DNA from: Candidatus Atribacteria bacterium
GTDB taxonomy: Bacteria > Atribacterota > Atribacteria > Atribacterales > Atribacteraceae
Length of the DNA stretch: 19,872 bases
Assembly (NCBI GenBank): GCA_018056205.1
Contig: JAGPGC010000006.1
Coordinates: forward strand, 1-19,872
Reading direction: 5' to 3'
Shown: positions 1 through 7,571 of the stretch, one piece after another
Position numbering within the stretch: the first letter of the stretch is position 1
Layout: each line of letters begins with the position of its first letter
Notes under the pieces: model-generated
Told to the model about the DNA's origin: nothing
The model's database searches: none
Seen by the model: only the letters and a program-made list of their open reading frames with translations
Translations under genes and position numbers: made by a program

Positions 1-14
1 TAAGGAAACGGTAG

Positions 15-36
15 GGGCGAACCTAAGTGTTCGCCC
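15..36. repeat. Short perfect hairpin (8-bp stem)
   Basis: GGGCGAAC (15-22) pairs exactly with GTTCGCCC (29-36) around a 6-base loop. No T-run follows, so it is a poor intrinsic terminator. GTAGGGGCG-type palindromes recur as dispersed intergenic repeats in various bacterial genomes (recalled, not searched), and this may be one copy. Whether it marks the end of an upstream gene cannot be told, because the window begins here. Confidence 0.6.
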
Positions 37-63
37 ATCATATATTCATCCAATTTTGGAAAA

Positions 64-209
64 ATAGTGATGAGTGAGAATAAGGGGAAAAAAAATTAAA
101 GGCGCCCTCCTCGTCGCAGAGAGTGACATCCCTCCCCAAAGGGGAATTGTTATCCCGCTCACCCACTCGGAGTTTTATTACTCTCACTCTCACCCTCACT
201 CGTCACTAT
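64..209. repeat. Imperfect long inverted repeat, possible intergenic repeat element
   Basis: Bases 64-78 (ATAGTGATGAGTGAG) are the reverse complement of 195-209 with one G:T wobble (71 against 202), giving 15-base arms about 116 bases apart. The right arm lies in a short tandem tract of CTCACT/CTCACC hexamers (183-200). Between the arms are a small CCCC-AAA-GGGG hairpin (134-144) and a CTCACCCACTC stretch (158-168). There is no credible coding frame. It could be a small non-autonomous repeat element or a decayed intergenic repeat. Its function is unknown. Confidence 0.4.
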
Positions 210-276
210 ATTTACTGGATAACTACTCGGAAAATTGAAAAATTTTAAAATATTTTTTTTAAAATTGGTTATTCCA

Positions 277-305
277 TTTACAAAAATGAAGAAGAGTGGT
301 ATATT
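277..305 (+). promoter_or_regulatory. Likely sigma70-type promoter of the dcw operon
   Basis: A -35 box TTTACA (277-282, 5 of 6 matches to TTGACA) and a -10 box TATATT (300-305, 5 of 6 matches to TATAAT) are separated by exactly 17 bases. The A/T-rich stretch 231-266 just upstream could act as an UP element. Transcription would start near 312, giving a leader of about 45 bases before mraZ. The GTGG boxes surround and follow the -10 box, so a repressor bound there would block initiation. This is inferred from sequence only. Confidence 0.65.
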
Positions 306-340
306 TGTGGTAAATTGTGGGGGAAAGTGGAGAGAAGTGG
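292..340 (+). promoter_or_regulatory. MraZ box array (putative autoregulatory operator)
   Basis: GTGG occurs at 296-299, 307-310, 317-320, 327-330 and 337-340, with spacings of 11, 10, 10 and 10 bases, so all copies face the same side of the helix. Several are preceded by A or T bases (AAAGTGG at 324-330, GAAGTGG at 334-340). Known MraZ sites in E. coli and Mycoplasma are direct repeats with a 10-base period and a TGGG- or AAAGTG-like core in front of mraZ. The array overlaps the promoter and lies between the -10 box and the ribosome binding site, which suits repression by the oligomeric MraZ ring. Confidence 0.75.
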
Positions 341-344
341 TAGT

Positions 345-352
345 AGGAGGGG
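345..352 (+). promoter_or_regulatory. mraZ ribosome binding site
   Basis: AGGAGGGG ends 5 bases before GTG 358. This strong Shine-Dalgarno sequence decides the mraZ start. The reading frame is open upstream to about 235, but that extension runs over the promoter and operator and has no such signal. Confidence 0.8.
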
Positions 353-357
353 TTCCA

Positions 358-789
358 GTGTTCTTAGGACAATACCGACATTCAGTTGATAACAAGGGAA
401 GACTCATCATTCCCAATGAATTCAGAAAAGATTTATCCAATACCCTCTATATTACCAAAGGTATAGAAAGTTGTGTATTTGTTTTTTCGGAAACAGCCTG
501 GCAGGTTTTAGCTGGAAAAATTGCATCTCTTCCTATGGCAAAAAAAGTATGGAGAGAATTCGCTCGGATTTTTTTGGCTAATGCCAGTGAAGAAATCATA
601 GATACTCACGGACGTATTACCATTCCCCATCATTTAAGAGAATATGCAAAAATTGATAAAAAAGTAGTCACAGTAGGGGTTGGAGATAGAATGGAAATCT
701 GGTCGGAATCAATTTGGGATCAATATAGTCCAGAAGTGGAAGAAAAATATGAAGAAATAACAGAAAATATTATGGATATGGGGATTTGA
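358..789 (+). CDS. mraZ: Transcriptional regulator MraZ
   Basis: MraZ is a DNA-binding protein of the AbrB/SpoVT-like swapped-hairpin fold that forms a ring and represses its own dcw operon. The protein is 143 residues from GTG 358, the usual family length, and opens with VFLGQYRHSVDNKGR, matching the typical MraZ N-terminus. The two characteristic DxxGR signatures are present: D11-N-K-G-R15 and D82-T-H-G-R86, each followed by the I-P motif of the repeat. The start is set by AGGAGGGG at 345-352. It is the first gene of the operon, directly downstream of the GTGG box array, which is the expected place for autoregulation. rsmH follows after a single base. Confidence 0.96.
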   Translation: MFLGQYRHSVDNKGRLIIPNEFRKDLSNTLYITKGIESCVFVFSETAWQVLAGKIASLPMAKKVWREFARIFLANASEEIIDTHGRITIPHHLREYAKIDKKVVTVGVGDRMEIWSESIWDQYSPEVEEKYEEITENIMDMGI

Positions 790-790
790 G

Positions 791-1690
791 GTGGCTCATT
801 ATCACCAACCGGTTATGGTTGCCGAGGTCTTGCAGAATTTGATTACCGATCCAGACGGAATCTATGTTGATGCCACGGTTGGTGGTGGAGGCCATGCCAA
901 GGCAATAATGGAAAAAGTTTCAAATCAGGCAATTTTAGTCGGAATCGATCGCGACCCCGAAGCTATTGAAGCAGCAGGAAAAGAGTTAGTCAATTTTGCA
1001 ACCCGGGTGAAACTCATCCAAGGATCTTTTTCGAAGATAGCAGAAATTCTTAAACAAGAAAAAATTGACACTATTAATGGCGCTTTGTTTGATCTGGGAG
1101 TTTCTTCTCGACAGTTAGACATCCCGGAAAGAGGTTTTAGCTTTAGTCAGGATGGACCTCTGGATATGAGAATGGATCGAAGCCAAAAATTAGATGCCTG
1201 TCAGGTTGTTAACACTTATTCTGAAAAAGAATTAGCTGACATTTTCTTTTATTACGGTGGGGAGCGTAAATCACGTAAAATAGCTCGTTCAATAGTTTAT
1301 GCTCGCCAGAAAAAACCGATAACTACCACCGGTGAGTTGGAAAAGATTATTTGGAGTTGTAATCCGGAGCGGAGGGGAGGCATTCATCCTGCAACCCGGG
1401 TTTTTATGGCTTTAAGGGTGTTTGTCAATCAAGAATTGGAAGAGTTATCCAAGGCTTTAGAGGGTATTGTTCAATATATGAAAGAAGGAGCACGTCTGGT
1501 GGTTCTAAGTTATCACTCCCTTGAGGACCGTATAGTAAAAAACTTCTTTCGAGATAATGATCGACTAAAAATTATCAATCGTAAACCTATTATACCTTCT
1601 TGGCAGGAGATACAGTTAAATCCTCGTGCTCGAAGTGCCCGAATGAGGGTTGCTCAAAAGATGATGAGAGAGGAGGGGACTCCAACTTGA
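791..1690 (+). CDS. rsmH: 16S rRNA (cytosine(1402)-N(4))-methyltransferase RsmH
   Basis: RsmH (MraW) transfers a methyl group from SAM to N4 of C1402 of 16S rRNA in the ribosomal P site. The 299-residue protein has a normal family length. It begins with the conserved HQPVMVAEVL segment (5-14), has the SAM-binding loop DATVGGGGHA at 27-36, the acidic D53-R-D55 after the second strand, FDLGVSSRQLD near 100-110, the GGERKSRKIA segment at 156-165, and the family C-terminus NPRARSARMRVAQK (277-290). The start is GTG 791, with GGGGA at 780-784 as a moderate ribosome binding site. Its last bases overlap the TTG start of ftsL (TTGA), so the two are probably translationally coupled. Confidence 0.97.
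   Translation: MAHYHQPVMVAEVLQNLITDPDGIYVDATVGGGGHAKAIMEKVSNQAILVGIDRDPEAIEAAGKELVNFATRVKLIQGSFSKIAEILKQEKIDTINGALFDLGVSSRQLDIPERGFSFSQDGPLDMRMDRSQKLDACQVVNTYSEKELADIFFYYGGERKSRKIARSIVYARQKKPITTTGELEKIIWSCNPERRGGIHPATRVFMALRVFVNQELEELSKALEGIVQYMKEGARLVVLSYHSLEDRIVKNFFRDNDRLKIINRKPIIPSWQEIQLNPRARSARMRVAQKMMREEGTPT
1671..1678 (+). promoter_or_regulatory. ftsL ribosome binding site
   Basis: AGGAGGGG inside the rsmH 3' end lies 8 bases before TTG 1687. It fixes the ftsL start there rather than at the upstream in-frame ATG 1600, which would add 29 residues that are only rsmH read in another frame. Confidence 0.75.
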
Positions 1691-2016
1691 AAAAAGCCGC
1701 CCTATTTTTTTTAATCTTTATAGTGGGAATGTCTTTTTTATATTTGTTATTACAAGCAGAAATTGTTGAAAAAGGATTTTACTTAAATTTAAAGAAAGAT
1801 CGTATTGAAAAACTGGTTGCCGATAGAGATCAGATCGAAATTGAAATTTCTCACCTTTCATCGATGGAACGGATTAAAGAAATTGCTACTAATAAATTAG
1901 GTATGATATTTCCCGAGAAAACCATTTATCTCGCTGCTACTGGTCAAAAAGTTCAACTCCAAGGAAACGAGACCACGGTTGCAGAATATATAAATGAAAC
2001 CGGGATGAAAAGATGA
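1687..2016 (+). CDS. ftsL: Cell division protein FtsL (septum formation initiator family)
   Basis: This is a small bitopic divisome protein that forms the coiled-coil FtsQLB/FtsLB complex and activates FtsWI. The 109-residue product from TTG 1687 has a short cytoplasmic stub (MKK), one membrane helix at about 5-22, a periplasmic/extracellular charged heptad-like region at about 27-60, and then the ERIKEIATNKLGM segment (61-73) typical of FtsL/DivIC. Sequence identity in this family is low, so the call rests on architecture, that motif, and the position between rsmH and the FtsI-type PBP. No separate ftsB/divIC is present in this window. The stop overlaps the ftsI start as ATGA. Confidence 0.88.
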   Translation: MKKAALFFLIFIVGMSFLYLLLQAEIVEKGFYLNLKKDRIEKLVADRDQIEIEISHLSSMERIKEIATNKLGMIFPEKTIYLAATGQKVQLQGNETTVAEYINETGMKR

Positions 2017-3707
2017 GTTCCAGAAGATTTGTCCATCGGGCAAATTTTCTGGGTGTAACAGTTTTTTTAGTTTTAGGATATATCATTTTTCGTTTGTTTG
2101 CCCTCCAAGTAGTCGAAGGAAACGAATATCGGGAAAAAGCCAATATGGTTCGATTTCGAATGGAAGACCTGCTTCCTACTCGGGGTCGAATCTTTGACCG
2201 CAACGGTGAAGTCTTAGCCCGCGATACTGAAGTTATATCAGTATATGGTATTCCAAGAATGGTAGAAAACCCCGAAGTTGCTGCTCAAAAAATCGCTCCA
2301 ATTTTAGGTCTCGACTTAGAAGAAACTCGAGAAAAATTAAAGAGTCGAAAATCTTTTGTATGGTTAAAACGCCAAGCTCCCTTCCATCTTAAAGATGATT
2401 TAGAAAAAGAGAAATTAATTGGTATCGAGTGGAATGAAGAATATAGTCGATATTATCCCCATTCTCCCCATTTCAGCCACATTCTTGGTTTTGTCGGTAT
2501 TGACCATCAGGGATTGGAAGGTTTAGAGTTTGCTTTGAACGAGGAACTGACTGGAAAGATGGGTTACATGACGTTTGAACGAGATGGAACTGGTGGTGAG
2601 ATACCGGGTAGTTTAGTTTATTTAAACCCTCAATCAGGATATGACATAACTCTCACCATTGACCAGACCATTCAGTTTTATGTGGAGAAGGCTCTGGATG
2701 AAGCTATGGAAAAAACCAAAGCCAAAGCCGGTGTGGTGATAGTTAATGATCCAAGAACCGGGGATATCTTAGCCATGACCTGCCGTCCTTCCTATGATAA
2801 TAACAATTTTGATAAATATCCACCGGAAACCTGGAGAAATTTGGCAGTATCAATGCTATTTGAACCGGGTTCAACCGTTAAGCCGATGATTATGGCTGCA
2901 GCGCTTCAGGAGAATAAGGTTTATTTAGGAGAAAGTTTTTATTGTGGTGGTTCGATAATGGTGTATAATCATCGAGTGCGAGATATAAAAAGTCATGGAC
3001 AAGAAACCTTAGAAGATCTAATCATTAATTCCTGTAATGTCGGTGTCATTCAAATCGCCCAACGGCTTGGGGAAGAAACGCTTTATCGGTATTTGAAAAA
3101 ATTTGGTATTGGAGAATCCTGCGAAACTGGTTTAAATGGTGAAGAAATTGGTTTATTGAGAAATCCGCGAGGTTGGTCAGCGTTGTCCATCGGTGCTATT
3201 CCCATTGGTCAGGAAATGCTCGTCACTCCAATTCAGCTTTTAAGATCGCTTTCAACTATAGCTAACCGAGGGATTCTCATGAAAGCTCGTTTAGTAAAAA
3301 AGGTCACCGATGAAAATGGAAAGGTAATTCGTGAAGTTCTTCCATCACCAGTTCAAAGGGCGGTAGACGAAGAAACTGCCAATTTGGTTTTAAACATGAT
3401 GAAAAAAGTCGTCGATCAAGGAACTGGTAAAAAAGCTGCTATTCCAGGATATTCTTTAGCGGGAAAAACCGGAACTGGGCAAAAAATTGGAGCGGACGGT
3501 CGTTATACCACCAATAAGTTTTATTCTTCTTTTGTTGGTTTTTTCCCGGTTCCTGAACCCCGTTTTGGAATAATAGTGGTTTTGGATGAAGCCCAAGGTG
3601 AATATTATGGAGGCGACATTGCTGCTCCAGTATTTCGAGAAATTGTTCAAAATATAATTCATTACGCTAGTATTATGCCGGAAAATGCTGAGGTAACAAC
3701 CTATTGA
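2013..3707 (+). CDS. ftsI: Septal peptidoglycan transpeptidase FtsI (class B PBP)
   Basis: FtsI is a monofunctional D,D-transpeptidase that cross-links septal peptidoglycan as partner of FtsW. The 564-residue protein has an N-terminal membrane anchor at about 13-31, a dimerisation/pedestal domain starting with the RGRIFDRNGEVLA motif (57-69), and a transpeptidase domain. The catalytic motifs are intact: S287-T-V-K290 (nucleophile Ser287), S340-C-N342 and K485-T-G-T488. The IGQ segment (398-400) before the third motif is also typical. It ends soon after the transpeptidase fold with no PASTA repeats, unlike many Firmicutes PBP2x/SpoVD proteins. It overlaps ftsL upstream (ATGA) and murE downstream (TTGA). 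Confidence 0.96.
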   Translation: MSSRRFVHRANFLGVTVFLVLGYIIFRLFALQVVEGNEYREKANMVRFRMEDLLPTRGRIFDRNGEVLARDTEVISVYGIPRMVENPEVAAQKIAPILGLDLEETREKLKSRKSFVWLKRQAPFHLKDDLEKEKLIGIEWNEEYSRYYPHSPHFSHILGFVGIDHQGLEGLEFALNEELTGKMGYMTFERDGTGGEIPGSLVYLNPQSGYDITLTIDQTIQFYVEKALDEAMEKTKAKAGVVIVNDPRTGDILAMTCRPSYDNNNFDKYPPETWRNLAVSMLFEPGSTVKPMIMAAALQENKVYLGESFYCGGSIMVYNHRVRDIKSHGQETLEDLIINSCNVGVIQIAQRLGEETLYRYLKKFGIGESCETGLNGEEIGLLRNPRGWSALSIGAIPIGQEMLVTPIQLLRSLSTIANRGILMKARLVKKVTDENGKVIREVLPSPVQRAVDEETANLVLNMMKKVVDQGTGKKAAIPGYSLAGKTGTGQKIGADGRYTTNKFYSSFVGFFPVPEPRFGIIVVLDEAQGEYYGGDIAAPVFREIVQNIIHYASIMPENAEVTTY

Positions 3708-5206
3708 TTTTAAAAGATTTGCTCAATATCAATGAATATCCTTATAAGCAAATTCTCGATGACCAGATAGATATCAGTGGAATTACTTTTGATTCTCGTT
3801 TGGTTCATCCTGGATATATTTTTTTTGCTTTTCCTGGAACCAATACCGATGGTCATCTTTATATCGAAAAAGCTATTGAAAAAGGAGCGGCGGTGATTAT
3901 TTATTCCGATCCAAATTTTTCTATTCCAACTAATCGGAAGGTTTCATGGATTCGAGTTGATGATGGGAGAAAAAACATGGCACAGATAGCAGCTCGATTC
4001 TACGGTAATCCTTCCCGCCAAATGAGGCTATTTGCTGTAACCGGTACCAATGGAAAAACCAGTACCTGTTTTTTATTGCGTAATATTCTGGAAGAAGATG
4101 GAAATGCTTGTGGGTTGATGACTACTCCCAAGAATATTATTGGTCCAGATATTTATGAGGCAATCAATACCACCGAAGAATCACTTCAGTTACAAACCTA
4201 TTTAAAAAGTATGCTGAATAAAGGAATTCATCAGGCAGTAGTAGAAGTGTCTTCTCATGGCTTAGCTTTAGGGCGGGTGGAAGGATTGTTATTTGATGCA
4301 GCGATTGTTACTAACTTAGTTGCCGAACACTTAGAGTTTCATAAAAATTTTGAACACTATTTTTCCAGCAAAAAGAAACTTATTGAAATGGTTGAAAAAA
4401 ATGATCAGAAGCATTTTCCCCGCTTAGTGGCAGTAAACGGTGATGACGAAAACTGCCGTCGGATGGTTGCCGAGAGTCGGCTTCCATTTCTCACCTTTGG
4501 TTTGCAATCGAAAAATGATGTTACCGCAGAAGATATAGAATATTATATTAATAAGACCCAGTTGAAACTCAAAACACCTTGGGGAAATCTGGTGGTTCAG
4601 CTTTCGCTACCTGGTTATCACGCTGTTTATAATGCTTTGGCTGCTGCTGCCACAGCTTTTTACTATGGGATCGGAAAGGAAAAAATCGCTCAAGCACTTC
4701 AGTTAACCCGCCGGGTTCCCGGAAGGTGGGAAGTGGTAGAGGCTGGGCAGGATTTTATGGTTATTGTTGATTTTGCTCATAATTGGCATGGACTCGATAA
4801 TGCTCTTTCATTTTTAAAAAAGGTAGCTAAAGGGAAGGTTATTACCGTTTTTGGTTGTGGTGGAGAACGAGACCGGAACAAAAGACCAATAATGGGAGAA
4901 ACCGTTGCCCGCTGGAGTGATGTTTGTATTGTAACCAGCGATAATCCTCGTCATGAAGATCCACGGCAGACCGCTGAAGATGCTATCCTGGGAGTCGATC
5001 GATATAAAAAAGCAACTTCCTTTGAGTCTTGTATCATTCTTGATCGGCGCGAGGCGATACGTTACGCATTTTCTAAAGCAAAAGCTGGTGATGTGGTTTT
5101 TTTAGCGGGAAAGGGTCCGGAACGTTACCAAATTTATCACGATAAAATCATTCACCATAATGATTATGATGTAGCATTAGAACTTTTAAAAGAGAGTAAT
5201 ACATGA
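3704..5206 (+). CDS. murE: UDP-N-acetylmuramoyl-tripeptide synthetase MurE
   Basis: MurE is the cytoplasmic ATP-dependent ligase that adds the third residue of the stem peptide to UDP-MurNAc-L-Ala-D-Glu. The 500-residue protein has the family length and three Mur-ligase domains: an N-terminal UDP-binding domain (FDSR 29-32), a central ATPase domain with T113-G-T-N-G-K-T-S-T (113-121), and a C-terminal domain with GCGGERDRNKRP (384-395). D413-N-P-R416 is the motif that usually marks meso-diaminopimelate as substrate, though enzymes of other specificity can carry similar sequences. Two motifs deviate: the usual DYAHTPD reads DFAHNWH (356-362), and the usual GKGHE reads GKGPE (469-473). The start is TTG 3704 with GAGGT at 3690-3694, overlapping the ftsI stop by 4 bases. 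Confidence 0.93.
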   Translation: MILKDLLNINEYPYKQILDDQIDISGITFDSRLVHPGYIFFAFPGTNTDGHLYIEKAIEKGAAVIIYSDPNFSIPTNRKVSWIRVDDGRKNMAQIAARFYGNPSRQMRLFAVTGTNGKTSTCFLLRNILEEDGNACGLMTTPKNIIGPDIYEAINTTEESLQLQTYLKSMLNKGIHQAVVEVSSHGLALGRVEGLLFDAAIVTNLVAEHLEFHKNFEHYFSSKKKLIEMVEKNDQKHFPRLVAVNGDDENCRRMVAESRLPFLTFGLQSKNDVTAEDIEYYINKTQLKLKTPWGNLVVQLSLPGYHAVYNALAAAATAFYYGIGKEKIAQALQLTRRVPGRWEVVEAGQDFMVIVDFAHNWHGLDNALSFLKKVAKGKVITVFGCGGERDRNKRPIMGETVARWSDVCIVTSDNPRHEDPRQTAEDAILGVDRYKKATSFESCIILDRREAIRYAFSKAKAGDVVFLAGKGPERYQIYHDKIIHHNDYDVALELLKESNT

Positions 5207-6621
5207 TGATTTCACGTCAAGATATTATTAATGCCACTGGAGCTAAACTGTTTACTCCAGTAAAACATGAAACATTTGATAAGGTTATGATTGATAGCCG
5301 TCAAAACTCAGAATGCGGTCTATTTATTGCCATGAAAGGCACGAAGACTGATGGTCATTACTTTTTGGATGATGCCTGGAACCATGGAGCACGTGGAGCG
5401 TTAGTCAGCCATAAGGCAATTTTACCTCGAGAGTTTAGTTTTTTTCTGGTTGATGATACCATTGAAGCCTTGAAAAATCTCGGAAAATTTTGTTCAAAAC
5501 GCTTATCTGGAAAAAAAATTGCCATTACTGGGACAGTGGGTAAGACGACTACCAAATTTTTTTTCCAAAAAATCCTCGGCGTTCGCTTTCGAGTGGCAGC
5601 AACTCCTTTCAGTTACAATACTAATATTGGAGTATCATCGTCGCTTTGTAATTTTTCTCCCCAGAATGACTTTTTCATCATTGAAGCTGGTGTTAACCAG
5701 AAAGGTGAGATGAGTGAGTTAGCTGAGATCATTGATCCGGAATTAGTTGTATTTACTGCCTTTGGGGAGGGCCATTTAGAAGGTTTTGGCAATGTCGAAA
5801 CCGTTATTCAGGAAAAAGTCCTTTTAGCTAAAAATGCGAAAACCATCTATTTAAATGGAGATAGTAGCTATGCTTCCAAGCTAAAAGATGATTTTTCTCA
5901 AGCCGGCAAGCAAGTTATTCTTTTTGGTCTTAAAAATCATGGCGAATATCAACTCTCGCTGCTCGATTATATTTTAGACCCTACGGTGGGAATGATGACC
6001 TTCCGTTGTCAATGTGAAAAGCAGATTTATACTTTTCAAGCCCCGATTTTTTCCCCGGAGTTGATAATCTTGTTGCTACCGGTACTTCACCAAGCTCTCC
6101 GGTTAGGAATTGAAACTAATGATATACAAACCGTTCTTAACGAAATTCTCCTTCCCGAGGGAAGAGAGAAGATCTATCGTGTTGGTGAAGGTTATGTGAT
6201 TGATGACAGCTACAATGCGAATCCAATTTCGTTACACAAAGCTCTTAACTTATTAAAAAGGTTCAATTATCAGGGATATCAAACCTGGGTAGTTTTGGGA
6301 GATATGTTGGAGATGGGGAGTTTTTCTGAAGCGGTTCATCAGGAATGTATTCGTTCTTTAGAAGAACATAAAATAAAAAATGTTATTCTTTATGGATCAC
6401 TGATGCATGAAGCTGCGGAAAAAGTTTTATCGAAGAATTTATTAGATGGAGAATATTATTTAGCTTATTCTCACCAAGAAATTAAAAAAATACTTCTCGA
6501 ACAAATTCCTTTTCCCTTCAATCATGTGGTTGTATTATTTAAAGGATCAAGAGCAATGAAATTAGAAGAAGCTATACCTAAGGAGTGGATTGAACATGAA
6601 TCCTGGTATTATTCCCAATAG
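5203..6621 (+). CDS. murF: UDP-N-acetylmuramoyl-tripeptide--D-alanyl-D-alanine ligase MurF
   Basis: MurF adds D-Ala-D-Ala to UDP-MurNAc-tripeptide with ATP, completing the cytoplasmic pentapeptide precursor. It is 472 residues, within the family range. Visible motifs are IDSRQ (30-34), the ATP-binding T109-G-T-V-G-K-T-T-T117 (normally TGSxGKTTTK), FSYNTNIGV (136-144), EAGVNQKGEM (161-170), DDSYNANP (334-341), VLGDMLEMG (364-372) and FKGSRAMKLE (446-455). The start is ATG 5203, overlapping the murE stop as ATGA. ATG 5206 is an equally possible start one codon later, and neither has a strong ribosome binding site, so coupling to murE is likely. The 3' end overlaps the beginning of mraY by 26 bases. 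Confidence 0.96.
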   Translation: MMISRQDIINATGAKLFTPVKHETFDKVMIDSRQNSECGLFIAMKGTKTDGHYFLDDAWNHGARGALVSHKAILPREFSFFLVDDTIEALKNLGKFCSKRLSGKKIAITGTVGKTTTKFFFQKILGVRFRVAATPFSYNTNIGVSSSLCNFSPQNDFFIIEAGVNQKGEMSELAEIIDPELVVFTAFGEGHLEGFGNVETVIQEKVLLAKNAKTIYLNGDSSYASKLKDDFSQAGKQVILFGLKNHGEYQLSLLDYILDPTVGMMTFRCQCEKQIYTFQAPIFSPELIILLLPVLHQALRLGIETNDIQTVLNEILLPEGREKIYRVGEGYVIDDSYNANPISLHKALNLLKRFNYQGYQTWVVLGDMLEMGSFSEAVHQECIRSLEEHKIKNVILYGSLMHEAAEKVLSKNLLDGEYYLAYSHQEIKKILLEQIPFPFNHVVVLFKGSRAMKLEEAIPKEWIEHESWYYSQ

Positions 6622-7567
6622 TACTATTTTTGCTCTCATTATTTCTTTTATAATAGGGATGATATCATTTCCGTTGTTTATCAGGTGGCAGAAGCAGCAT
6701 CATCTTGGTCAGAAAATAAAAAAAGAAGGGCCTAACCTCCATCTTCACAAAGAGAATACTCCCAGTATGGGTGGAGTCATTATTTTTTTTATCATATTGG
6801 TGATTTTTATTATAGGAGGGCAGTTTAAGCCTGCTAATGTATTGCCGATCATTCTTCTCAGTGGTTTTACATTTTTGGGATTTATTGATGACTGGTATAA
6901 AAGCTATTTAGAAAAACCTTGGGGAATTAAAGCCCGTTATAAAATTTTATTTCAGATCGTCATTGCCGGTTTAGTTCTTTGCTTTTCTTTAGATTGGATG
7001 CCAGTTCAGATTGCCATACCCTTTAGTAAATCTATTGTTCCGATTTCTCGTCCACTTTTTTTTGGATATGGGATTTTCATCATAATAGCCACTTCCAATG
7101 CTTTTAACATTGCCGATGGGTTAGACGGATTGGCAGCCGGTTCGGGAATTCTCACCTTTCTTTTTTGGGGATTCTTTCTATCGACCCTGGGTAAAATTTC
7201 AATTTCCTGGTTAGCTTTTGGGGCAATGGGGGGGCTAATAGCCTTTTTATGGTTTAATATCTGGCCAGCCCAAATTTTTATGGGAGATTCGGGTTCATTG
7301 GGTTTGGGAGCGCTTATAGGTTTTATGGCACTTATTTCTGGACAATCTCTTCTGATCATTTTTTCGGCATTTATTTTTTTTATTGATACTCTTTCGGTGA
7401 TACTCCAAGTTTTCTCTTTTAAAATTTTAGGTCGGAGACTTTTTTTAATGAGTCCCATTCATCATCATTTTGAATTACGAGGTAGGAAGGAAGCCCAAAT
7501 TACAGTGAGGTTTTGGATCATACAAGTCATTGGAGTGGCGGTGGCTTGGTTAGGACGGGTTCAATAG
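6596..7567 (+). CDS. mraY: Phospho-N-acetylmuramoyl-pentapeptide-transferase MraY
   Basis: MraY is the polytopic membrane enzyme that transfers phospho-MurNAc-pentapeptide to undecaprenyl phosphate to make lipid I. The 323-residue protein is hydrophobic with about ten membrane helices. It carries the family landmarks TPSMGG (55-60), the acidic pair D98-D99, NAFNIADGLDGLAAG (168-182), GDSGSLGLG (230-238, usually GDTGS) and the histidine motif SPIHHHFE (286-293). ATG 6596 is chosen because AGGAG at 6581-6585 lies 10 bases before it. TTG 6590, two codons upstream, is possible but only 4 bases from that site. The gene starts inside the 3' end of murF, and murD follows after 4 bases. Confidence 0.95.
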   Translation: MNPGIIPNSTIFALIISFIIGMISFPLFIRWQKQHHLGQKIKKEGPNLHLHKENTPSMGGVIIFFIILVIFIIGGQFKPANVLPIILLSGFTFLGFIDDWYKSYLEKPWGIKARYKILFQIVIAGLVLCFSLDWMPVQIAIPFSKSIVPISRPLFFGYGIFIIIATSNAFNIADGLDGLAAGSGILTFLFWGFFLSTLGKISISWLAFGAMGGLIAFLWFNIWPAQIFMGDSGSLGLGALIGFMALISGQSLLIIFSAFIFFIDTLSVILQVFSFKILGRRLFLMSPIHHHFELRGRKEAQITVRFWIIQVIGVAVAWLGRVQ

Positions 7568-7571
7568 GGCT

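Noticed and set aside
15..36. Hairpin as an intrinsic terminator of an upstream gene
   Set aside because: The stem is good, but no T-run follows in either direction, so it is listed as a repeat only.
235..357. Upstream extension of mraZ to TTG 235
   Set aside because: It would encode 41 extra residues unlike any MraZ N-terminus and would run through the promoter and the GTGG boxes. The ribosome binding site at 345-352 and the family length both fix the start at 358.
159..440. Open frame of 93 codons on the minus strand
   Set aside because: It covers the promoter, operator and mraZ start antisense and has no recognisable domain or ribosome binding site. It is a chance frame.
7006..7458. Open frame of 150 codons on the minus strand opposite mraY
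   Set aside because: It is the antisense shadow of a strongly supported membrane protein gene, with no motif or initiation signal.
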